DNA of 5,013 nt, taken from the NCBI GenBank assembly GCA_023381945.1, contig JAMCQY010000139.1, forward strand, positions 1-5,013, given 5' to 3'. The DNA is from Deltaproteobacteria bacterium (GTDB lineage: Bacteria; Desulfobacterota; Desulfobaccia; Desulfobaccales; 0-14-0-80-60-11). The position numbers and the translations under genes were made by a program. Below, piece after piece: positions 1-5,013 of this stretch; position 1 is the stretch's first letter, and each line of letters begins with the position of its first letter. Below the pieces are notes generated by a model. It was not told where the DNA came from. It was given only the letters and a program-made list of their open reading frames with translations, and made no database searches.

Positions 1-1
1 G

Positions 2-418
2 AACTTGCCCGCCGAAGCCCGGAAGGCCGCCGTGATGGCCGTCAAAGAAGTCTTTTTGCGCAATGTCGGTTTGCCCAGGAACGGCGAGACGGATGAACGC
101 CTGGAGCGGTCCCTGGACGGCCTGATGCTGACAGCCTCCGATAAAAGGAATATGGGCCATTACCGGGCGGAATTGCAGCAGCTTTTGCAGCAATTCCTCC
201 AATACCGCAACAACGCCATGCAACAACTCAAGGCCAGGTTCGCCCAGAGCCTCGTCCAGACGCAGCGGGCAATGGAGGCGAAAACCGGCCAACGCATCCA
301 GCTCGAAGCCGAGCACTTGCCCCAATTCCAGGAGGAATGGCGGCGTTTTTACGGTCAACTAACCGACCAGTTCGAGCCCATGCTCGAGGATTTAAAGGCG
401 AGAATGCTGCGGGCCTGA
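2..418 (+). CDS. Uncharacterised helical protein, 5'-partial
   Basis: The frame is open to the left edge of the window and ends at TGA 416-418, so the gene very probably begins upstream. A TTG at position 5 could serve as a start, but nothing upstream is visible to support it. The visible 138 residues are rich in Gln, Glu, Arg, Leu and Ala and contain few prolines. They look like long amphipathic helices, probably coiled coil, especially from about residue 50 (RAELQQLLQQFLQYRNNAM) to the C-terminus, which ends in a charged helix (LEDLKARMLRA). There is no signal peptide, membrane segment or catalytic motif, so it is probably a soluble cytoplasmic protein. The shape reminds me of small uncharacterised deltaproteobacterial/spirochaete proteins (possibly the DUF6657 type), but I cannot confirm this and assign no function. 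A strong intrinsic terminator 23 bases downstream marks it as the last gene of its transcript. It is convergent with dnaJ. Confidence 0.75.
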   Translation, partial: NLPAEARKAAVMAVKEVFLRNVGLPRNGETDERLERSLDGLMLTASDKRNMGHYRAELQQLLQQFLQYRNNAMQQLKARFAQSLVQTQRAMEAKTGQRIQLEAEHLPQFQEEWRRFYGQLTDQFEPMLEDLKARMLRA

Positions 419-441
419 GCAGATTTGGTAAATATTGACTC

Positions 442-476
442 TAACCAGGGCGGGTTTATCCCGCCCTGGTTATTTT
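442..476 (+). terminator. Intrinsic (rho-independent) terminator
   Basis: A perfect 13-bp stem pairs 442-454 (TAACCAGGGCGGG) with 460-472 around a five-base loop TTTAT, followed by TTTT at 473-476. It lies 23 bases after the stop of the left-edge gene, the expected place for its terminator. On the opposite strand the stem is not followed by a T-run, so it should act mainly in the plus direction. The T-tract is short. Confidence 0.85.
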
Positions 477-518
477 GTGGCACAGGCTAATACCATGTCG
501 CGCTCATATAGTAGGCAA

Positions 519-586
519 TTTTTTGTAGGGGCGGACCCATGTGTCCGCCCTGATTGAGGGCGCACCGGGTGCGCCACTACAAAAGA
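519..586. repeat. Palindromic MITE/REP-like intergenic element
   Basis: A compact element of about 68 bp is made of two adjacent hairpins. Hairpin 1 pairs GGGCGGAC (529-536) with GTCCGCCC (543-550) around a six-base loop. Hairpin 2 is formed by GGCGCACC (559-566) and GGTGCGCC (568-575). The outer ends are inverted copies of each other: the left end reads T6 then GTAGGGGCGGACCC (525-538), and the right end, read on the other strand, is TCTTTT then GTAGTGGCGCACCC (567-580). The 14-base cores differ at two positions. There is no open reading frame of note and no clear target duplication. Short elements with GTAGGGGCG ends and internal GC hairpins are common intergenic repeats in several bacterial phyla. 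That this one is dispersed in its genome is an inference from one copy. Neither hairpin is followed by a T-run, so it is not an obvious terminator for dnaJ. Confidence 0.7.
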
Positions 587-676
587 CCTTCTTAGTTCTA
601 TGGAGGCAACTTGAGTTATACAATTCCGTAAGGCCAATTTCGAACATCCCAAGACTAAAAGGCTCGGAACTCAGAC

Positions 677-1768
677 TCACCCCTTCTCTCTGACTCTTTT
701 TTCCTGACTGCTGCCTTCCGGCTTGCCCTGTAACTTGAGAAATTCCTGGAGGAGCTTTTTTTGTTGGGAGGTGAGGAGGGTGGGAGTTTCCAGGGCCACT
801 TCCACCACAAGGTCGCCCCAGGATTTGCCCTTGAGGCCCGGGAGTCCCTGTCCCGGGATGCGGAACGCGGCCCCGGGCTGGGTGCCGGGGGGCACAGCCA
901 GCCGCGTCTGGGAGTTCAGGGTGGGGATCGTGATGTTGACGCCCAAGGCGGCCTCCACAAAGGAGAGCGCGGCCCGGTAATGCAGGTCCCGTTCCTGGCG
1001 GGTGAAGAGCGGATGAGGGGCGATCTGGACTTCCAAATAGAGGTCGCCGGGTGGACCACCCATGATCCCGGCCTCCCCCTCCCCCCGCAGGCGGAGGCGC
1101 GTGCCGGTGTCCACCCCCGGTGGGATGCGCACCTGCATCACTTTCTTTTCTTTGACGGTGCCGCCGCCGCCGCAGTTAAGGCAGGGGGAAGTAATGAAGG
1201 TGCCGGCCCCGAGGCACTCCGGGCAGCTATTGAAGAGTTTCAAAAGCCCCCGCGATTGGCTGATCTGGCCCTTGCCGCCGCAGCGGGGGCAGGTCTGACG
1301 CTGGGTGCCGGGCTCCAGGCCGCTGCCGCCGCAACGCCGGCAACTGGCCCGGCGCTCCACCTCCAGGCTGGTTTCCAGACCATGGGCCACTTCCTCCAGG
1401 GTGAGGACCACCCGGTGGCGCAGATCCGCCCCGGGCTGAGCCTTATCGGCCCGGGCCCGATGGCCCCCGAAGCTGAAGAATTCTTCGAACATCTCCCCAA
1501 AGGAGCCGAAGATGTCTTCAAAACCGCTGAAGCCGCCGATATCCATGCCGGACAACCCGGCATGGCCGTAAAGATCGTAAAGCTGCCGTTTTTCGCCATC
1601 CGACAGCACTTGATAAGCCTCGGCAATCAGCTTAAACTGTTCTTCCGCCAGCAGGTCTCCGGGATTCTTATCTGGGTGATATTTGAGAGCCAACCGCCGG
1701 TAGGCGCCTTTGATTTCCTCCAGGGTGGCCTCCCTGGAGATTCCTAAAATTTCATAATATTCCTTCAT
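677..1768 (-). CDS. dnaJ: Chaperone protein DnaJ (Hsp40)
   Basis: This is the cytoplasmic co-chaperone that binds unfolded clients, delivers them to DnaK and stimulates DnaK ATP hydrolysis. At 363 residues it is slightly shorter than E. coli DnaJ (376). The J domain covers residues 1-68 with HPD at 31-33, followed by [11 protein letters not shown] short Gly/Phe region (about 70-102) contains the [14 protein letters not shown] stretch. The zinc-binding domain carries four intact CxxCxGxG motifs at 143-150, 160-167, 182-189 and 196-203. Two beta-rich C-terminal client-binding domains follow (about 115-142 plus 205-255, then 256-330), and then a charged tail. The zinc domain separates this type A DnaJ from CbpA-like proteins. 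The ATG at 1768 starts exactly at the conserved MKEYYEILG. Ribosome binding looks modest: GGGAG 12 bases upstream and a GGA touching the ATG. No dnaK or grpE is adjacent, so it stands alone or is a paralogue of another dnaJ. It has its own promoter. Confidence 0.97.
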   Translation of the reverse strand: MKEYYEILGISREATLEEIKGAYRRLALKYHPDKNPGDLLAEEQFKLIAEAYQVLSDGEKRQLYDLYGHAGLSGMDIGGFSGFEDIFGSFGEMFEEFFSFGGHRARADKAQPGADLRHRVVLTLEEVAHGLETSLEVERRASCRRCGGSGLEPGTQRQTCPRCGGKGQISQSRGLLKLFNSCPECLGAGTFITSPCLNCGGGGTVKEKKVMQVRIPPGVDTGTRLRLRGEGEAGIMGGPPGDLYLEVQIAPHPLFTRQERDLHYRAALSFVEAALGVNITIPTLNSQTRLAVPPGTQPGAAFRIPGQGLPGLKGKSWGDLVVEVALETPTLLTSQQKKLLQEFLKLQGKPEGSSQEKRVREKG

Positions 1769-1804
1769 TCCGGCCGGATGCTCCCAAACTCATTACTGAC
1801 CTAA

Positions 1805-1832
1805 TTTTTATCATCAAGACTTCCCTTGTCAA
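1805..1832 (-). promoter_or_regulatory. Sigma70-type promoter of dnaJ
   Basis: Read on the minus strand, a perfect -35 box TTGACA (1827-1832) is followed after 16 bases by TAAAAA (1805-1810), which matches four of six -10 consensus positions. The predicted transcript would start near 1797, giving a leader of about 30 bases before the dnaJ ATG. The -35 box sits inside the small palindrome CTTG-A-CAAG, and CTTGA recurs 16 bases downstream. I see no CIRCE element (TTAGCACTC/GAGTGCTAA) and no sigma32-type CCCCAT -10 box, so heat-shock control is not evident from sequence. Confidence 0.6.
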
Positions 1833-2066
1833 GCACGGAGAAAGACCGGAATATTGGCGATATTGATTGTGTCTTACAACTATTTCAAACTAGGCGCGGG
1901 CTTAGTAATTTTTAATCATTGAAAAATTGAATTATGGGAGAAAATTATTCAAAGTTTCTTTCAAACTATTTGATTGGAAATTTACATTTAGGAAATTCCT
2001 GATTAATCCTGGCAGAAATGCCTATTAAGGAGGTTATTAGTTTTTAAGTGTGATGATTGAAAACGG
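1833..2066. other. AT-rich non-coding spacer between priA and dnaJ
   Basis: This stretch is much richer in A and T than the flanking genes and shows no supportable gene. It holds only small items: the ten-base direct repeat TTTCAAACTA at 1883-1892 and 1959-1968, a short GGCA-GAAA-TGCC hairpin at 2011-2022, the palindrome AGGAAATTCCT near 1990, and an isolated Shine-Dalgarno-like AAGGAGGT (2027-2034, plus strand) with no reading frame of useful length after it. The longest ATG frame with an average look, at 1934 on the plus strand, is only 22 codons and has no ribosome site. I find no clear terminator for priA here. Confidence 0.5.
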
Positions 2067-4328
2067 CTAAAAAAGGTTTGCCGGGTCGATATCCAAGGTC
2101 AGGTCCAGGTGGGCCCGGACGGGAGGAGCACAGAGGCGGCGGAGGTGCTGCAGGGCCGCGGCCAGGGCCGGCCGGCCATAGCTTTTCAGGAGCAACTGCC
2201 AGCGGTAGCGGCCTTTCAGGCGGCTCACACCCGCAGGGGCCGGGCCCAGTACCTGCACCAAAGTGCCCGATTGCTCATCCTGTTGCAGGGCTTTTCTCAG
2301 GGCTGCGGCCAGGCGCTTGGCCTCCTGGATTACATCTTTTTCTATGGAGCCGCTGACTCGCACCAGGGCCAGGCGGGTGAAAGGCGGGTAGCCCAGGGAG
2401 CGGCGGGCCTCGATTTCCCTGGTGTAGAACCCCACGTAATCATGAGCCTGGACCATTTGGAAGACGTGGTGCTCAGGCTGAAAGGTCTGGATCAGGACTT
2501 GCCCGGCAACCTCGCCCCGGCCGGCCCGGCCGGCCACCTGGGAGAGGAGCTGGAAGGTGCGCTCGCCGGCGTGATACTCCGGGAAAAAGAGACTGAGGTC
2601 GGCGGCCACCACGCCAACCAGGGTGACCCGGGGAAAGTGGTGGCCCTTGGCGATCATTTGGGTGCCAATGAGGATGTCCAGGCGACCTGCCGCAAAGCTT
2701 TCGAATACGTTGAGGGCCTTACCGCTGTGGGGGGCAATATCCCGGTCCAGGCGGGCCACCTTTGCCCCGGGCAACAGACGCCGCACTTCGCTTTCCACCT
2801 TTTCAGTGCCCAGGCCGTATTGCTTGATGGCGGTGGACTGGCATTGCGGGCAGTGCTCCGGAATTTCCTGGGAAAAGCCGCAATAATGGCAGATGAGGCG
2901 ATTCGCAGATTGATGTTTGGTCAGGGCCACGCTGCACTGGCGGCATTGGAAGACGTGGCCGCAAAAGAGGCAGAACAGGGCCCGGGCATAGCCGCGGCGG
3001 TTTAAAAAGAGGAGAGCCTGCTCCTGTCGTGCGAGCACGCCTTCCAGGGCGGTGAGCAGGGGGCGGGAAATGATTTTCGCCGACTTGTCTCCCCGTTGGG
3101 TTTTAAGGTCGATGAGATGAATCTCCGGCAGGGTCTGGGGAGTGACCCGGCGGGAGAGGTTGAGATAGTGGTATTTACCGGTCACGGCCGAGTGGTAGGT
3201 GCTGATCTGGGGAGTGGCGGAAACCAGAACTACGGTGGCGGCCGCAAGCTTGCCCCGGTAGAGGGCCACGTCCCGGGCCTGGTAAAGGAGGCCGCCTTCC
3301 TGTTTGTAGGCAGGGTCGTGCTCTTCGTCCACCACCACCAGCCCCAGCCGGGGGAGGGGGGCGAAAACCGCAGAGCGGGCCCCCACCACCACGTCCACTT
3401 CACCCAGGATGATGCGGCGCCATTGGTCCAGACGGGCGGCCTCGGAAAGGCCGCTGTGCAGCACGGTCACCCGGGAGCCGAAGCGGGCGCGGAAGGCCTG
3501 GGCCACCGGGTGGGTCAAGGCAATCTCGGGCAGCAACACCAAAACCTGGCGCTGGAGGTTTAGGGCCTGGCCAGCCGCGGCCAGGTAGACCTCGGTCTTG
3601 CCGCTGGCGGTGACGCCGTGCAGCAAACAGGGGGCGAACTGGCCGGACGCCAGCCCCTCAGTAATGGCGGTCAGGGCCTCGGCCTGCTCCGGCGCCAAGG
3701 TTAAAGATGATTCAATTGCATTTCCGGGCTGGCTTTCGAGCGGGTCTTGTAAGGCGAGGCGCTGGTCGAGGCGCAGCAGGCCCAGGTCCGCCAGCCGGCG
3801 CAGGCTGGGCCGGCAGCCGGGAAAGATCGCCCGGAGGTCCTTGGCCCAAGCCGGCCCAAAACTGCGGAGATGGTGCAATAAAGCGCTGGCTTTGGGACCC
3901 AGGCGTGAGGGCAGGGGAGGGGCCTCGTCCTCGGAAACCGGGGCGGCCCAGGTTTCCAGACGGCCGCCGGCGATACGCTCCCCGCCGGGGATCAGGCGGC
4001 TCAGGGCCTCGCCCAGGGGATACTGGTAATAGCCGGCCAGCCAGCGGAACAGGGGCGCCAGTTCCGGACCGAAACGCGGGATGGGATCGAGCACCGCCTT
4101 GATGCGGCGGATGCGCACCGGCGGGGCCTCGGAGACCTGCGCCAGGAGATAGCCGGTCACCACCTGGCGGCCGACGGGGACCCGGACCAGGCTGCCCACC
4201 CGGGCCGCGGCGGTCAGTTCGGGAGGCAGGCGATAGGTCAAAGTCCGGTCCAGGGGCAGGCTGACGGCGACTTCCCAGAGATCGGATGCATCTTGAGCAC
4301 TCTGAACCGGAGCAGGCGAGGTCGGCAT
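2067..4328 (-). CDS. priA: Primosomal protein N', replication-restart helicase PriA
   Basis: PriA is a superfamily 2, 3'-to-5' DNA helicase that recognises stalled or repaired replication forks and starts reloading of the replicative helicase. Its 753 residues compare with 732 in E. coli. The N-terminal 3'-DNA-binding domain (about 17-110) contains VAVSLPLDRTLTYRLP. A winged-helix region (about 140-200) follows. Helicase motifs are Walker A GVTASGKT (238-245, Lys244), DEEH (334-337), SAT (370-372), the PriA-typical YKQEGGLLYQARD segment after motif II, NRRGY (443-447), GTQMIAKGHHFP (555-566) and QVAGRAGRG (597-605). All eight zinc cysteines are present as pairs at 453/456, 462/465, 480/483 and 493/496. 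The C-terminal domain carries the RYRWQLLLK segment. Nothing key is missing, so it should be active. The ATG at 4328 is the first usable start, because an in-frame TGA lies 15 bases further up (4344-4346). Residues 1-16 are a non-conserved extension. Only a weak AGG precedes the ATG. The upstream membrane-protein gene ends 27 bp away, so read-through from it is possible. Confidence 0.98.
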   Translation of the reverse strand: MPTSPAPVQSAQDASDLWEVAVSLPLDRTLTYRLPPELTAAARVGSLVRVPVGRQVVTGYLLAQVSEAPPVRIRRIKAVLDPIPRFGPELAPLFRWLAGYYQYPLGEALSRLIPGGERIAGGRLETWAAPVSEDEAPPLPSRLGPKASALLHHLRSFGPAWAKDLRAIFPGCRPSLRRLADLGLLRLDQRLALQDPLESQPGNAIESSLTLAPEQAEALTAITEGLASGQFAPCLLHGVTASGKTEVYLAAAGQALNLQRQVLVLLPEIALTHPVAQAFRARFGSRVTVLHSGLSEAARLDQWRRIILGEVDVVVGARSAVFAPLPRLGLVVVDEEHDPAYKQEGGLLYQARDVALYRGKLAAATVVLVSATPQISTYHSAVTGKYHYLNLSRRVTPQTLPEIHLIDLKTQRGDKSAKIISRPLLTALEGVLARQEQALLFLNRRGYARALFCLFCGHVFQCRQCSVALTKHQSANRLICHYCGFSQEIPEHCPQCQSTAIKQYGLGTEKVESEVRRLLPGAKVARLDRDIAPHSGKALNVFESFAAGRLDILIGTQMIAKGHHFPRVTLVGVVAADLSLFFPEYHAGERTFQLLSQVAGRAGRGEVAGQVLIQTFQPEHHVFQMVQAHDYVGFYTREIEARRSLGYPPFTRLALVRVSGSIEKDVIQEAKRLAAALRKALQQDEQSGTLVQVLGPAPAGVSRLKGRYRWQLLLKSYGRPALAAALQHLRRLCAPPVRAHLDLTLDIDPANLF

Positions 4329-4330
4329 GA

Positions 4331-4345
4331 GACCTATTATAGGTC
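4331..4345 (-). promoter_or_regulatory. Palindrome with TATAAT -10 box before priA
   Basis: GACCTAT-T-ATAGGTC is a perfect 7+1+7 inverted repeat in the 27-bp gap in front of priA. On the minus strand it contains a perfect -10 hexamer TATAAT (4336-4341). Seven bases separate that hexamer from the A of the priA ATG, so transcription from it would start at or next to the start codon, giving a leaderless message. No good -35 box is found at 16-18 bases spacing (GGTATT, AGGTAT, GAGGTA) and there is no TGn extension. Alternatively the palindrome is an operator, or a chance match in an AT-rich gap. Confidence 0.35.
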
Positions 4346-4355
4346 AAAAAGCAGA

Positions 4356-4901
4356 TTAATACCTCTTAGATTGCAGACCGAAAAGGTCGGCATAGGCCGC
4401 GGTGGTGGCGCCAGAAACTACCGGAAGGGCCACCAGAATCCCGACACCAAGGGCTAAAATACCGGTAATGATGATAAGAAACCCCCAGAAAACAAAGATG
4501 AAGATCATACTGGGCTGGCGCTGTACCATTCGACGGCTAAGCTCCATGGCCGGCCATAGACGGAGACGGCGATCGAAAATAATTATCGGAGTAAAAATGT
4601 AAAAGATATTGATGACAATGGTCATTGTTTCCCATACGACCTCAAAAACCGGACTACCATGGAAAAGATAACCGATACTATCAAGAAGCCCCATAATGAA
4701 ACCAAAGATAAACAAAGGCCAATATTGAAATCCTAAAAAAAAATCAGAAAAAACAGAACCTTGCTTTTGTAGCAGTTTAGCACTTACAATATAACCTCCT
4801 GCAAAAAATGGATAAAAAAATGATTCAAAGAGAAATCCAATAAAATCAGATTTTCCGGTTAAATATTTTAGGCAAGCTATGATTATTATACATAGCGTCA
4901 A
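4356..4901 (-). CDS. Polytopic membrane protein of unknown function, start uncertain
   Basis: Up to 181 very hydrophobic residues form about five membrane segments: a clipped one at 1-13, then about 19-40, 58-80, 92-109 and 131-165. Conserved-looking features are SDFFLGFQYW (52-61), the loop FDRRLRLWPAMELSRRMV (109-126) after a membrane span, and the ending TTAAYADLFG (166-175). This layout resembles uncharacterised families of the DUF975/YciC type, with an 'Asp ... Trp.AM..S' loop and a Gly-rich last helix. It is a likeness only, and no function can be given. The start is doubtful: a TTG at 4901 has no ribosome site, there is no in-frame ATG until about codon 70, and a stop lies at 4941-4943. 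Family members I recall have a further 20-30 N-terminal residues, so the gene may be truncated by the neighbouring element. Its 5' half is far more AT-rich than its 3' end and contains a nine-T run (plus-strand A9 at 4735-4743), yet the frame stays open. It lies directly upstream of priA. Confidence 0.65.
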   Translation of the reverse strand: MTLCIIIIACLKYLTGKSDFIGFLFESFFYPFFAGGYIVSAKLLQKQGSVFSDFFLGFQYWPLFIFGFIMGLLDSIGYLFHGSPVFEVVWETMTIVINIFYIFTPIIIFDRRLRLWPAMELSRRMVQRQPSMIFIFVFWGFLIIITGILALGVGILVALPVVSGATTAAYADLFGLQSKRY

Positions 4902-4907
4902 AATTAT

Positions 4908-4936
4908 TTGCGCATGTAAAATTTTTTTGGTATGGT
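4908..4936 (+). promoter_or_regulatory. Possible promoter of the right-edge gene
   Basis: TGG-TATGGT (4928-4936) reads as an extended -10 (TGn followed by a four-of-six match to TATAAT). A weak TTGCGC (4908-4913) lies 17 bases upstream. Transcription would begin at or close to the ATG at 4943. The match is poor at -35 and AT-rich sequence gives such hits by chance. Confidence 0.25.
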
Positions 4937-4942
4937 CTGGTT

Positions 4943-5013
4943 ATGAAACCGCTGATCATACCCGAGGCAGAAACGATCATAATGGGTCTCCAGGCAGAGA
5001 TTCGTCGTTCACA
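4943..5013 (+). CDS. 3'-partial protein, possibly IS630-type helix-turn-helix/transposase
   Basis: A reading frame opens at ATG 4943 and is still open at the window end: 23 complete codons, beginning MKPLIIPEAETIIMGLQAEI. The next residues, RRS, suggest a helix continuing out of view. From memory, this start resembles the N-terminus of helix-turn-helix proteins of the IS630 transposase group, where a short hydrophobic lead and an 'E(I/L)RRS' helix precede a YDHRLHGV-type segment. That diagnostic part is outside the window, so the identification is tentative. No strong Shine-Dalgarno is present (GGTCTGG at best). Codons return to a GC-richer mix immediately after the AT-rich stretch at 4740-4930. 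The gene is divergent from, and only 41 bases away from, the doubtful start of the membrane-protein gene. Confidence 0.45.
   Translation, partial: MKPLIIPEAETIIMGLQAEIRRS

Noticed and set aside
525..586. Element hairpins as a terminator for dnaJ
   Set aside because: On the minus strand neither stem is followed by a run of T, and the element is about 90 bases past the dnaJ stop.
470..652. Minus-strand 60-codon reading frame
   Set aside because: It runs straight through the palindromic element and the terminator flank, has no ribosome site and its protein has no coherent domain.
761..1747. Long plus-strand frame opposite dnaJ
   Set aside because: It is a GC-rich antisense shadow: Ala/Gly/Pro-rich, without family motifs, and the opposite strand encodes unmistakable DnaJ.
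1752..1793. 13-codon upstream frame (ATG at 1793) overlapping the dnaJ start
   Set aside because: The predicted transcript starts only a few bases before it, leaving no room for a ribosome site. A leader-peptide role cannot be supported.
1934..2002. 22-codon plus-strand small frame in the spacer
   Set aside because: It has no Shine-Dalgarno sequence, no recognisable feature and is within what an AT-rich spacer gives by chance.
2109..3563. Plus-strand frames opposite priA (2109-3005, 3096-3563 and smaller ones)
   Set aside because: They are antisense shadows of priA, whose helicase and zinc motifs fix the coding strand and frame.
3712..4347. Minus-strand 211-codon frame overlapping the 5' part of priA
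   Set aside because: It is an out-of-frame shadow rich in Pro/Gly/Arg. The PriA N-terminal domain in the other frame is clear.
1..5013. CRISPR array, tRNA, rRNA, riboswitch or toxin-antitoxin pair
   Set aside because: I read both strands and found no regularly spaced repeats, no cloverleaf with CCA end and no known aptamer core. No paired small toxin and antitoxin genes were seen.

Overview
This GC-rich window looks like ordinary chromosome from a free-living bacterium. Gene order and protein style suggest a deltaproteobacterial (Desulfobacterota-type) genome. That placement is an impression from the protein sequences and is not proven by any marker here. It holds two clear housekeeping genes, dnaJ and priA, both on the minus strand. 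Around them are a 5'-partial unknown gene on the plus strand, a small membrane-protein gene with a doubtful N-terminus, and the first codons of a plus-strand gene that runs off the right edge.

Left part (1-676): the 3' end of an uncharacterised, mostly helical protein ends at 418 and is followed by a textbook intrinsic terminator. The rest of this convergent spacer carries a short palindromic element (about 519-586): two GC-rich hairpins bounded by near-identical inverted ends reading GTAG..GGCG. It resembles a dispersed MITE/REP-like intergenic repeat. Between about 587 and the dnaJ stop I see no gene, no RNA and no convincing dnaJ terminator.

Centre (677-4328): dnaJ (Hsp40 co-chaperone, all four zinc motifs intact) has its own sigma70-type promoter with a perfect TTGACA -35 box. 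An AT-rich, apparently non-coding spacer of about 300 bp separates it from priA, the primosomal replication-restart helicase, which has all its helicase motifs and all eight zinc cysteines. The two genes have unrelated roles (protein folding; restart of stalled replication forks) and are probably transcribed separately, or only partly together. No dnaK, grpE or hrcA is adjacent.

Right part (4329-5013): a polytopic membrane protein lies 27 bp upstream of priA on the same strand. Its base composition becomes strikingly AT-rich toward its 5' end, and it has no in-frame ATG before about codon 70. Just beyond it, a divergent plus-strand reading frame begins at 4943 and resembles from memory the N-terminus of IS630-type helix-turn-helix/transposase proteins. 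The simplest reading is that a mobile element has inserted into, and clipped, the 5' end of the membrane-protein gene. I found no clearly novel biological system. The best leads are the palindromic intergenic element, the possible insertion junction at 4880-4943, and the palindrome with a perfect TATAAT placed so that priA mRNA could be leaderless.
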